From positions 1 to 41,372 of the forward strand of contig JAEWWL010000070.1 of assembly GCA_023396365.1 (NCBI GenBank): DNA of 41,372 nt. The letters run 5' to 3'. Position numbers and translations under genes: made by a program. Below, one piece after another: positions 8,318-14,690 of the stretch (within the stretch, counting starts at the first letter, position 1; each line of letters opens with the position of its first letter). The notes beneath the pieces were generated by a model. That model did no database searches, was not told where the DNA came from, and was given only the letters and a program-made list of their open reading frames with translations. The DNA is from Methanobacteriota archaeon (lineage in GTDB: Archaea > Halobacteriota > Methanomicrobia > Methanomicrobiales > Methanomicrobiaceae).

Positions 8318-9019
8318 ATGATATCTCTTGAGCAGGCGGTAGTGGCAAGGCTTGAGAGCCACGGGGAGAAATTTGAAATTCTTGTGGATCCCGATGCAGC
8401 GGCGCGCATTCGTCAGGGTGAAAAAGTAAACATTGAGGATGTTGTTGCAGCCCTGTTTGTATTTGAAAATGCATCAAAGACAGACAAGGCATCAGAGGAA
8501 TCTTTAAAGAAAGTCTTTGATACATCCGATTTTGAGTCAATTGCAGAGCGGATTATAAAGAAGGGTGAGATTCACCTGACTGCTGATCAAAGAAAGCAGA
8601 TGATTGAGAAGAAGAGAAGTCAGGTGATTACCTTCATCTCAAGAAATGCAGTCAACCCCCAGACAAAGCTTCCTCACCCTCCAAGGCGCATTGAAATGGC
8701 GATGGAGGAGGCAAGAGTAAGCATCGATCCCTTTAAGCATGTTGATGAGCAGGTCAAGGATGTTGTAAAGGCTCTAAGGCCGATTCTTCCTATAAAATTT
8801 GCAGAAATGCGTTTCGCTGTAAAAATATCTGCTGATTATGCACCCAAGGCATATGGTGAGATTTCATCGTCAACAACAATTGAAAAAGAGGAATGGCAAA
8901 GGGACGGCTCCTGGATATGCGTATGCAAAATACCTGCAGGAATCCAGGATGAGTTTTATGATATGATAAACCGCCTAACCAAAGGTGACGGGGAAGTTAA
9001 AATTCTCAGCCAGGATTAG
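8318..9019 (+). CDS. sbds: Ribosome maturation factor SBDS
   Basis: A 233-aa orthologue of the Shwachman-Bodian-Diamond protein, which helps release the anti-association factor IF6 from 50S subunits. All three domains are visible: the N-terminal FYSH domain (1-90, VVARLESHGEKFEILVDPDAA), the central helical domain (about 95-160, RNAVNPQTKLPHPPRRIEMAMEEA) and the C-terminal ferredoxin-like domain (160-233). Ribosome site GGTGA lies about 10 nt upstream of the ATG. In many archaea rrp4, rrp41 and rrp42 follow; here only 61 nt separate it from rpl37ae. Confidence 0.96.
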   Translation: MISLEQAVVARLESHGEKFEILVDPDAAARIRQGEKVNIEDVVAALFVFENASKTDKASEESLKKVFDTSDFESIAERIIKKGEIHLTADQRKQMIEKKRSQVITFISRNAVNPQTKLPHPPRRIEMAMEEARVSIDPFKHVDEQVKDVVKALRPILPIKFAEMRFAVKISADYAPKAYGEISSSTTIEKEEWQRDGSWICVCKIPAGIQDEFYDMINRLTKGDGEVKILSQD

Positions 9020-9043
9020 TCACCATTAATAAGGATGCAGAAA

Positions 9044-9052
9044 TAATATATA
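9044..9052 (+). promoter_or_regulatory. Candidate internal TATA box before rpl37ae
   Basis: TAATATATA sits about 30 nt before the rpl37ae ATG in the 61-nt gap after SBDS. This spacing would give a leaderless or nearly leaderless transcript. It may provide a separate promoter for the second half of the superoperon. Position read from sequence; function inferred. Confidence 0.4.
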
Positions 9053-9080
9053 CAGAACAAAATTTCGGGGCTTAGTAAAA

Positions 9081-9371
9081 ATGGCAAGTTCAAGTAAACA
9101 AAGAGCAAAAGGAAGGGTAACCGGTAGCGCAGGAAGATTTGGTCCAAGATACGGACGTTTCCTTAGAAAACGCGTCAATGAAATAGAAAAAGTTTCCAAA
9201 GCGAAGCACATCTGCCCAAGCTGTGAAACAGAAGCTGTTACAAGAAAGGGAACAGGCATCTGGGAATGCAGGAAATGCGGCTTTAAGTACGCAGGCGGCG
9301 CATATGTTCCGCAGACTCCAAACCTTAAAGTTGCACTCCGTACAATCGAGCGTTCATTAATCAAAGAGTAA
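9081..9371 (+). CDS. rpl37ae: 50S ribosomal protein L37Ae
   Basis: A 96-aa zinc-binding ribosomal protein. The basic N-terminus has the typical GRVTGSAGRFGPRYGRFLRKRVNEIE. A C4 zinc finger follows, CPSC then CRKC, with GFKYAGGAYVPQT after it. Length and layout match archaeal L37ae. The gap before it lacks the exosome genes usual at this place. rpoP begins 16 nt downstream. Confidence 0.97.
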   Translation: MASSSKQRAKGRVTGSAGRFGPRYGRFLRKRVNEIEKVSKAKHICPSCETEAVTRKGTGIWECRKCGFKYAGGAYVPQTPNLKVALRTIERSLIKE

Positions 9372-9387
9372 CGAGGTCTTACAAATT

Positions 9388-9519
9388 ATGTCAGGCTATA
9401 AATGCGCAAGGTGTAAGCAGAAAGTGGAGATTGACATCAATGTCCGCTGTCCATATTGCGGCCACCGCATTCTTTTCAAGGAGCGCGGGGCAGGCATAAA
9501 AACCGTTAAAGCCAGATAA
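9388..9519 (+). CDS. rpoP: DNA-directed RNA polymerase subunit P (Rpo12)
   Basis: A 43-aa zinc-ribbon subunit of archaeal RNA polymerase, equivalent to eukaryotic Rpb12. MSGYKCARCKQKVEIDINVR is followed by CPYCGHRILFKER, giving the CxxC...CxxC zinc site and the conserved RCPYCG and R(I/V)LFKER motifs. The start ATG 9388 is preceded by GAGGT about 12 nt upstream. Its stop overlaps the next start as TAATG at 9517-9521. Confidence 0.95.
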   Translation: MSGYKCARCKQKVEIDINVRCPYCGHRILFKERGAGIKTVKAR

Positions 9520-9914
9520 TGCAAGTCACAACTTCGCGCAAACCTGCACCGCCCCTGAGAACTTTCTCAAAGGATCTTGCTTTTTCCCTTGGAGTCCACT
9601 ATTTTCCAAGGGGAAAAGCCGGTATTGGCGATATCACTGATGATGATGTTTTAATTGTTTCAAAATCAGGCAGGGACTTTTTAATCGAAATTTATCATGA
9701 CAGTGAGCAGGTTAGTCATTTTTTCTTTTCCTCGTATTCGGTTACAGAGCGTGAAGGAAATATTGTAAGGGGCTTTGCAACCGGAAACCAAACTGTTTAT
9801 GATAATCTGGTGCAATATCTGAGTATTGCAAAGACAGATGACAGCAGCAATGTAATTACCTTTGACGGTGCACAGAGACGAAGGTATGTCCTCAGACTTA
9901 AAGCGGAAGAATAA
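9519..9914 (+). CDS. Brix domain (Imp4-like) ribosome biogenesis protein
   Basis: A 131-aa protein. The opening MQVTTSRKPAPPLRTFSKDLA is the hallmark N-terminus of archaeal Imp4/Brix proteins, which bind rRNA during ribosome assembly. The half-repeat PRGKAGIGDI and the central VSKSGRDFLIEIYHDSEQ fit the Brix fold. At 131 aa it is shorter than most archaeal homologues I know of, so the second half of the domain may be reduced. Its position between rpoP and pcc1/pfdB is the standard one for this family. The start overlaps the rpoP stop, and the 3' end overlaps pcc1 by 29 nt. Confidence 0.75.
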   Translation: MQVTTSRKPAPPLRTFSKDLAFSLGVHYFPRGKAGIGDITDDDVLIVSKSGRDFLIEIYHDSEQVSHFFFSSYSVTEREGNIVRGFATGNQTVYDNLVQYLSIAKTDDSSNVITFDGAQRRRYVLRLKAEE

Positions 9915-10140
9915 GGCAGTTTTTGTATTAGAAACACCTTATGCAAAAGAGATTTACAATTCTGTAAGTCCTGAGGATGATGACATGGGCCGCTCATGCT
10001 CGAAGGTTTCATTAAAAGATGAGAATACTCTTATCCTTGATATCTCGGCAGACGATGTTTCCGCACTTCGTGCGGCATTAAATACATGGTTGCGGCTTAT
10101 TATTATTGCAGAAGAGATGCAGGAGGTTATAAATGAATAA
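9886..10140 (+). CDS. pcc1: KEOPS complex subunit Pcc1
   Basis: An 84-aa protein from ATG 9886 (MSSDLKRKNKAVFVLETPYA); an upstream ATG at 9862 gives 92 aa but adds only non-family sequence. Pcc1 is the small dimerisation subunit of KEOPS, which makes t6A37 in ANN-decoding tRNAs. The pattern fits: a beta strand (AVFVLETPYAKEIYNSVSPE), basic/acidic turn, then LILDISADDVSALRAALNTWLRLIIIAEEM. The gene overlaps the Brix gene upstream and pfdB downstream, and the same gene order is seen in many Euryarchaeota. Confidence 0.85.
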   Translation: MSSDLKRKNKAVFVLETPYAKEIYNSVSPEDDDMGRSCSKVSLKDENTLILDISADDVSALRAALNTWLRLIIIAEEMQEVINE

Positions 10141-10504
10141 TATTCCACCAAAAGTTCAGAATCAGCTGGCAATGCTTCAGCAGGTACAGCAGCAGCTTCA
10201 GACTATTTTGCAGCAGAAAGCAAGCTTTGAAATGGCAGCAAAAGAGGCAAAGAAAGCACAGGAAGAGCTTTCAAACGTAAAGGATGACGCAGGCGTATAT
10301 GTCACAATAGGAACTGTGATGATGCAAAAAGACAAGGAGTCGGTCTCATCTGATTTAACAGACAAGATTGAGACGCTTGAGCTTCGCGTCAAGTCCCTTG
10401 AGAAGCAGGAAAAAGCTCTCCAGACAAAATTCGAGCAGCTCCAGCAGCAGATTCAGGCTGCAATGCAGACCGCAGGTGCAGGTGCACCGCCCTCTGCAAA
10501 TTAA
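10133..10504 (+). CDS. pfdB: Prefoldin subunit beta
   Basis: A 123-aa coiled-coil chaperone subunit; four beta and two alpha subunits form the jellyfish-shaped hexamer that passes unfolded proteins to the thermosome. Two long helices (about 4-48 and 76-115, rich in Q/E/K heptads) flank the beta-hairpin region (VYVTIGTVMMQKDKESV). The start overlaps the pcc1 stop by 8 nt, and AGGAGG lies 6 nt upstream. It ends the superoperon: AT-rich DNA with oligo-T runs follows. Confidence 0.95.
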   Translation: MNNIPPKVQNQLAMLQQVQQQLQTILQQKASFEMAAKEAKKAQEELSNVKDDAGVYVTIGTVMMQKDKESVSSDLTDKIETLELRVKSLEKQEKALQTKFEQLQQQIQAAMQTAGAGAPPSAN

Positions 10505-10863
10505 ATTTTTAAAAAAAAAATCCTGATTTTTTTCATAAATTCAGAACTTGAAAAAATCTACATATTTAAAAAAATTCCCTGTGACACTGCTGTTTTGTGA
10601 ATCAGTATTCCTTTTAAGCTGTTGATGCGAATTTTTTTTTGAAATTTTATAAATTTTTTATGCCTGGTCTTACACTTTTTGCCGGTTTTTTTCCTGTGAA
10701 ATTTCTGCGGAGTAATTGATAAAGAAAATTAAATTTATAGAATTTTCTCAGGTTTTAGTCTTTGGGCATTTCGTTATTCATCAGGAGTTTCATTGTATTT
10801 TTGTGTTTTAAGGTCTTGTTTTCTTTATCAGTGAATTTTTTATTCTTCGCATTAAAAGAAAAT
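10505..10863 (+). other. AT-rich intergenic region without a recognisable gene
   Basis: About 360 nt between pfdB and the tRNA-Tyr promoter. It is dominated by A/T runs, including oligo-T tracts just after pfdB (10530-10536 and 10624-10631) that could end superoperon transcription. I found no convincing ORF, tRNA or repeat on either strand. Confidence 0.5.
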
Positions 10864-10872
10864 CTTTAAAAC
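10864..10872 (+). promoter_or_regulatory. Candidate TATA box of the tRNA-Tyr/tRNA-Asp unit
   Basis: CTTTAAAAC, preceded by purines (GAAAAT), lies 35 nt before the first base of tRNA-Tyr. This fits a BRE/TATA element giving a leader of about 9 nt. The first tRNA-Asp starts 60 nt after tRNA-Tyr and may share this promoter. Confidence 0.45.
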
Positions 10873-10902
10873 ATTGCCAGTCTAATATAGTAGAGCACCA
10901 GA

Positions 10903-11016
10903 CCCGCCTTAACTCAGACTGGTAGAGTGCGCGGCTGTAGTTTGGTTTACCCGATAAGCTTGTCGAGTAACTGCGCGGCTACCGCGATGTCCCCGGTTCG
11001 AATCCGGGAGGCGGGA
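10903..11016 (+). tRNA. tRNA-Tyr (GTA) with a 40-nt intron
   Basis: The acceptor stem CCCGCCT (10903-10909) pairs with AGGCGGG, and A at 11016 is the discriminator. The T-arm is CCCGG-TTCGAAT-CCGGG. The anticodon stem CGCGG (10930-10934) pairs with CCGCG (10982-10986), and the anticodon GTA is at 10937-10939. An intron of 40 nt (10941-10980) sits at the canonical 37/38 position and carries its own hairpin (TTAC...GTAA enclosing CGAT/GTCG). The first pair is C1-G72, the archaeal tRNA-Tyr identity element. The 3' CCA is not encoded. Confidence 0.93.
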
Positions 11017-11076
11017 TCTGTTTGAAACAGCTGCGGGCTGGTGTAATAATCTAAAAAAAAACATAATCTTAAATTT

Positions 11077-11149
11077 GCCCAGTTAGTGTAGTGGCCTATC
11101 ATGCAGCCCTGTCACGGCTGCGACACGGATTCGAATTCCGTACTGGGCG
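11077..11149 (+). tRNA. tRNA-Asp (GTC), copy 1
   Basis: A 73-nt gene. The acceptor GCCCAGT pairs with ACTGGGC, and G at 11149 is the discriminator. The anticodon stem is CAGCC/GGCTG with GTC at 11111-11113, and the T-loop is TTCGAAT. No CCA is encoded. It is identical to copy 2 at 11724. Confidence 0.95.
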
Positions 11150-11153
11150 TATC

Positions 11154-11165
11154 TTTTTGTTTTTT
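11154..11165 (+). terminator. Oligo-T terminator after tRNA-Asp copy 1
   Basis: TTTTTGTTTTTT begins 5 nt after the mature tRNA end. Archaeal RNA polymerase commonly terminates at such U-tracts without needing a hairpin. Confidence 0.5.
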
Positions 11166-11292
11166 ATTATGCTTCACAGCTATGAATTATTTGCATAATT
11201 ATTTTTCAAAAAAATCCTGCAAAATTTAAGTTTACAAAATTTTATAATTTTTTTAAGAAAAAAAAGTCTGTTAAAATTATCTTAAAAATTAT

Positions 11293-11571
11293 CTATTTTT
11301 TTTCGTTTTCCATATATTCCCTGATCTTTTTCTCTTCCCATTCCCGTCCAAGAATCGCATTGCCGGCAAATGTCTTCCATGCGTGCAGCAAAAGGCCAAT
11401 CCCCCAGAATATTGTAACCCAGTAAAACCACAGGCTTTGCGGTGAAGTTGTAAGGTTTATTATAAACAGCATTATGTTTATTATCAGGTAAACTGCAAGA
11501 TGCTCATAAAATCCCCTTAGCTGCATTACTCTTTCTTTTGCATTTTTGTATGAATCTGATTCATCGTTCAT
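11293..11571 (-). CDS. 2TM domain protein
   Basis: A 92-aa small membrane protein with a charged N-terminus, two transmembrane helices (about 23-41, LAVYLIINIMLFIINLT, and 48-65, WFYWVTIFWGIGLLLHAW) and a charged tail (REWEEKKIREYMENEKK). This is the layout of the 2TM family (RV...GFY.H...Y......L...N), often found alone or next to LytTR/histidine kinase systems. Its function is unknown. It stands alone between two identical tRNA-Asp genes, reading against them. The start ATG 11571 is preceded by a GGGG-like site. Confidence 0.75.
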   Translation of the reverse strand: MNDESDSYKNAKERVMQLRGFYEHLAVYLIINIMLFIINLTTSPQSLWFYWVTIFWGIGLLLHAWKTFAGNAILGREWEEKKIREYMENEKK

Positions 11572-11675
11572 GTAAATCCCCTTTTATATTATTACTATAT
11601 GGATAATATCAGGAGAAAAAAATTATCTATTTTTTATTTCAAGTGTCTTTAAAAATTATCCGACTTAAATCGAAG

Positions 11676-11683
11676 TATTAAAA
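11676..11683 (+). promoter_or_regulatory. Candidate TATA box of tRNA-Asp copy 2
   Basis: TATTAAAA, with a purine-rich CGAAG just upstream, lies about 44 nt before tRNA-Asp copy 2. It would predict a leader of roughly 15-20 nt. Inferred from spacing only. Confidence 0.35.
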
Positions 11684-11723
11684 AGCAAATGATACCAATA
11701 TGTTATGTTAATTTTATTGCAGT

Positions 11724-11796
11724 GCCCAGTTAGTGTAGTGGCCTATCATGCAGCCCTGTCACGGCTGCGACACGGATTCGAATTCCGTACTGGGCG
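11724..11796 (+). tRNA. tRNA-Asp (GTC), copy 2
   Basis: A 73-nt gene identical base for base to copy 1 at 11077-11149, with the same GTC anticodon and no encoded CCA. Flanking sequences differ from copy 1 beyond a few bases, so the duplication is confined to the tRNA itself. Confidence 0.95.
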
Positions 11797-11801
11797 TATG
11801 C

Positions 11802-11827
11802 GGGATTAATGATCCCATTTTCTTTTT
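11802..11827 (+). terminator. Hairpin plus T-tract after tRNA-Asp copy 2
   Basis: GGGAT (11802-11806) and ATCCC (11812-11816) form a perfect 5-bp stem around TAATG, followed by ATTTTCTTTTT. This looks like an intrinsic-type terminator for the tRNA transcript. Confidence 0.55.
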
Positions 11828-11886
11828 AATAAATTACATGTCTTATTTCAGTCATTTTTATCCAGATTATGTTTGAAAAATCCTCT

Positions 11887-11895
11887 CTTTAATAG
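11887..11895 (+). promoter_or_regulatory. Candidate TATA box of the SepCysS operon
   Basis: CTTTAATAG lies about 45 nt before the ATG at 11936, a spacing compatible with transcription starting near 11917 and a short leader containing the GGTGAT ribosome site. Inferred from position. Confidence 0.35.
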
Positions 11896-11935
11896 CAGAT
11901 AACGACGATAAAGATAGTACAAACAGGTGATAGCT

Positions 11936-12115
11936 ATGCCCCAGAGGGGAGTTGATGCAGTATTTCAGGCAATGTTTTTGTTAACCGATATAAGAGAGCT
12001 TTTTAGAAAAAACGCCCCCTTTCATGATTTTGAAGGGGAAGATAAGGCAGAGGCTGCAAAACTGATTGAAAAATTAAAAAAGCAGATATCTGTTCTTGAA
12101 GAGGAGGTGCTTTAG
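11936..12115 (+). CDS. 59-aa helical protein upstream of SepCysS
   Basis: A small protein from ATG 11936 (MPQRGVDAVFQAMFLLTDIR), chosen over the GTG at 11927 because GGTGAT then serves as ribosome site. It is predicted nearly all helical: an amphipathic helix at about 5-25, a FRKNAPFHDFEGEDK linker, and a charged helix or coiled coil at about 36-58. I do not recognise the family with certainty. It ends 3 nt before SepCysS, and the end of its own coding sequence supplies the SepCysS ribosome site GAGGAGGTG. The coupling suggests a partner of SepCysS. A relation to the N-terminal helical domain of the scaffold protein SepCysE is possible but unproven. Confidence 0.7.
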   Translation: MPQRGVDAVFQAMFLLTDIRELFRKNAPFHDFEGEDKAEAAKLIEKLKKQISVLEEEVL

Positions 12116-12118
12116 AAT

Positions 12119-13300
12119 ATGCTATGTTCGGATAAAATCGAGGCGCGGTCAGTAGAAGAGATGTTTATAAACATCGATCCTATCCAGGCCGGCGGAAGGC
12201 TTACGCCTGAAGCACAGAAGGCTGTTTTGGCCTACTCTGACGGCTACTCCGTATGCGACAACTGCCTAAAGCCCTTCAGGCTTGACTACATCAAAAAGCC
12301 TCCCCTTGCGGAGTTTCATGAAGACTGCGCAAAATGGCTCAACATGGATGCAGTGCGTGTTGTCCCCGGCGCAAGACGGGGTTTTCAGGCTGTTGCATCA
12401 ACTCTTGTTGAAAAAGGCGACCCTGTAATATTGACAGCTCTTTCACATTACACCGAATTTGTCTCAGTCGAGCAGTCCGGAGGTATCCCCTGTGAAATTC
12501 CAAAAGATGAGCACAACCATATCACAGGCGAGAATGCGGCGCAAAAAATTGAGGATGTAATACGCGAACATAAAAAAAAGCCCTCGCTTTTGTTTGTTGA
12601 GCATGCCGACTATCAGTATGGAAACATACACGACATAAAAGGCGTTGTAAAAGCTGCCCACTCTTATGACATACCTGTTCTTTTAAACGGTGCATACACC
12701 GTTGGAATAATGCCTGTAAACGGAAAAGACCTTGGCGCTGATTTCATCATAGGCTCAGGGCACAAGAGCATGGCCGCGCCTGCACCATCAGGAATTGTTG
12801 CGGCAACAGAGGAGTATGCATCAAAGGTCTTTAGGACGACACAGGCAAAAGGGGATGTATCTGGCAGAACCTTCGGCATCAAAGAGGTTGAGATGATGGG
12901 ATGCACCCTTATGGGCGTTACAATGGCAGGGCTTGTCGCATCATTTCCTGCTGTAAAAAAGCGTGTTGAAAACTGGGACACTGAAGTTTTGCACAGCAGG
13001 ATGGTTGCAGATGCCCTCTGTTCAATTGACGGGACAAAGTGTTTAAGCGACATGCCAAGAGAGCACACCTTAACCCGCATAGACACAACAGAATCCTTTG
13101 ATAAAGTTGCGCAGACACACAAAAAGAGGGGATTTTTCCTCTCAGGCGATCTTAAAAAGAAGGGAATCTGCGGCGTGATTGCAGGCTCAACAAGAGTATG
13201 GAAATACAACACATTCGGACTTTCAGAAAGGCAGATAAAATACGTATGCGATACATTCAAAGAGATAGCAGAAACAAACGGCCTTACTGTCAGCAGATAA
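12119..13300 (+). CDS. pscS: O-phospho-L-seryl-tRNA:Cys-tRNA synthase (SepCysS)
   Basis: A 393-aa PLP-dependent enzyme that turns Sep-tRNA(Cys), made by SepRS, into Cys-tRNA(Cys), the second step of tRNA-dependent cysteine formation in methanogens. The PLP lysine is K216 in GSGHKSMAAPAPSG. The conserved cysteines proposed to carry the persulfide sulfur are visible: C46 and C49 (VCDNCLKPF) and C262 (MMGCTLMGV). Other family blocks are NIDPIQAGGRLTPEAQKA, VPGARRGFQAV and HADYQYGN. Start ATG 12119 has GAGGAGGTG about 11 nt upstream. It is convergent with thiI, another sulfur-transfer enzyme. Confidence 0.96.
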   Translation: MLCSDKIEARSVEEMFINIDPIQAGGRLTPEAQKAVLAYSDGYSVCDNCLKPFRLDYIKKPPLAEFHEDCAKWLNMDAVRVVPGARRGFQAVASTLVEKGDPVILTALSHYTEFVSVEQSGGIPCEIPKDEHNHITGENAAQKIEDVIREHKKKPSLLFVEHADYQYGNIHDIKGVVKAAHSYDIPVLLNGAYTVGIMPVNGKDLGADFIIGSGHKSMAAPAPSGIVAATEEYASKVFRTTQAKGDVSGRTFGIKEVEMMGCTLMGVTMAGLVASFPAVKKRVENWDTEVLHSRMVADALCSIDGTKCLSDMPREHTLTRIDTTESFDKVAQTHKKRGFFLSGDLKKKGICGVIAGSTRVWKYNTFGLSERQIKYVCDTFKEIAETNGLTVSR

Positions 13301-13327
13301 AAAATAAAAAAACAGATTTCTTTTTTT
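13301..13327. terminator. Bidirectional A/T-run terminator between pscS and thiI
   Basis: The convergent gap holds an A-rich run directly after the pscS stop (oligo-T on the minus strand) and TTTC followed by seven T on the plus strand (13317-13327). Both directions therefore meet a U-tract. No strong hairpin is visible. Confidence 0.4.
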
Positions 13328-13355
13328 ATACAGTCATCCGGTTTTACGGCAGGAA

Positions 13356-14585
13356 TTAATCTTTCAAATCTTTCTGCATAATTATTTGCCGCTTTCTAAG
13401 AATAATTTCACCGTTTAATGCACTGTATACTTCAGTATTTGAAAGGCACTCTGTCATCAGCCATTCAGTGTCAAGCTCTTTTTCATCATCAAGAACCGAA
13501 TCCATTGTTGCTGAAACCGCCGGGTGCTTTGGAACAACACTGCATCCGACATCGCCTGACAAATGCCGAAAAGTTCCAATTCTTCTTGCAATTCTTACAG
13601 TCTCCTCTTTGTCATATGTAATAAGAGGCTGAATAACAGGAATATCTGAAGGAACAACAGATTCAACAACTGCTATGTTTGCAAGTGTCTGTGATGCAAC
13701 CTGACCTAAATTGTTTCCCATGACAAGGGCAAGAAAGCCCTCTTTTTTAGCAATACCCGATGCAGTTTTCAGCATAAACCGCTTGCAGATAAGGCATCTG
13801 TTTTTGATATTTTCAATTTTTACAAGTGCATCATAAAAGGGCTCTACATTTACACTCAGCATCTCAATTTTATGACCCGGTGTCCAGCGGGAGAGTGCTG
13901 CAAGATTTTCAAGAGAGGCTTTTTTTGTGTCATCTCCTGTATATCTGCCGCCGTCAAAGTGGATGTATGAGACAACACAGCCCCGTTTTAATACAAGCCA
14001 TGATGCAACAGGTGAGTCAATGCCTGCGGAGATGAGCGATAAGACCTTTCCCTGTGTTCCCACAGGAAGACCGCCCGGGCCCTGTATAGCCTCGTCATAG
14101 ATAAGCCCTCCCTCCTTTCTTGCCTCGACAAATATTTCATAATCCGGATCTGTTAAATTAACGGTTAGGCCCGGGACTTTCTCATAAATTCTGCTGCCTG
14201 CTGATGCGCCGAGCTCCTGGCTTGTAAAGCCGCTGACATTTGATCTTCGCGCTCTTACAGCAAATGTCATACCGGGCCTTAATTTTTTTGAAGCATACAA
14301 AGCTGCCGCGTTTTCGATATCATCCCTGTCAGGAGAGGTGCATACTGCAACGCTTACGCTGACTATCCCGAAGACTTTTGAGAGTACCTCTGCAATTTCT
14401 CCGGGCTTTTCACCGTTTACAAGAATTCTTCCCCTGTGAAGAACAATGTCGCCCTCAAGTGAGGCAGATTTTAGCGCCATTCTGATATTTTTTGTTAAAA
14501 GTTTTGTATAGTAGCGCTGAACGGAATCGCTCTTTAAAAAAAGCTCCCCGTATTTTGCCATCACCGTAGTTGTCATATCTGTCAT
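13356..14585 (-). CDS. thiI: tRNA 4-thiouridine sulfurtransferase ThiI
   Basis: A 409-aa enzyme that adenylates U8 of tRNA and replaces oxygen with sulfur to make s4U. Domains in order are an N-terminal ferredoxin-like region and THUMP domain (about 1-170), then the PP-loop ATPase with SAGIDSP (from S186). Cysteines likely to matter in archaeal ThiI are C264/C267 (CLIC) and C348 (GDVGCSVVP). The bacterial rhodanese domain is absent, as usual in archaea. The start is uncertain between 14585 and Met codons a few residues further in. It is convergent with pscS and diverges from the DUF2150 gene. Confidence 0.92.
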   Translation of the reverse strand: MTDMTTTVMAKYGELFLKSDSVQRYYTKLLTKNIRMALKSASLEGDIVLHRGRILVNGEKPGEIAEVLSKVFGIVSVSVAVCTSPDRDDIENAAALYASKKLRPGMTFAVRARRSNVSGFTSQELGASAGSRIYEKVPGLTVNLTDPDYEIFVEARKEGGLIYDEAIQGPGGLPVGTQGKVLSLISAGIDSPVASWLVLKRGCVVSYIHFDGGRYTGDDTKKASLENLAALSRWTPGHKIEMLSVNVEPFYDALVKIENIKNRCLICKRFMLKTASGIAKKEGFLALVMGNNLGQVASQTLANIAVVESVVPSDIPVIQPLITYDKEETVRIARRIGTFRHLSGDVGCSVVPKHPAVSATMDSVLDDEKELDTEWLMTECLSNTEVYSALNGEIILRKRQIIMQKDLKD

Positions 14586-14690
14586 AAATTATTGCCCTGT
14601 GATGTCTTATTAATTGGCAGAAGTTTGGCATCACTGCCGGTTGTTAATAGAAACTTCTTTTAGTAGTCGGAGGAGAAATTATCAGTAACT

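Noticed and set aside
10505..10900. Possible small RNA or ORF in the gap before tRNA-Tyr
   Set aside because: Only A/T runs, no ribosome site with a sensible frame, no stable structure that I could follow by eye.
12664..13260. Long antisense ORF (198 codons) opposite SepCysS
   Set aside because: It lies entirely inside a strongly conserved gene on the other strand, has no ribosome site and its translation shows no recognisable family; it reflects codon bias of pscS.
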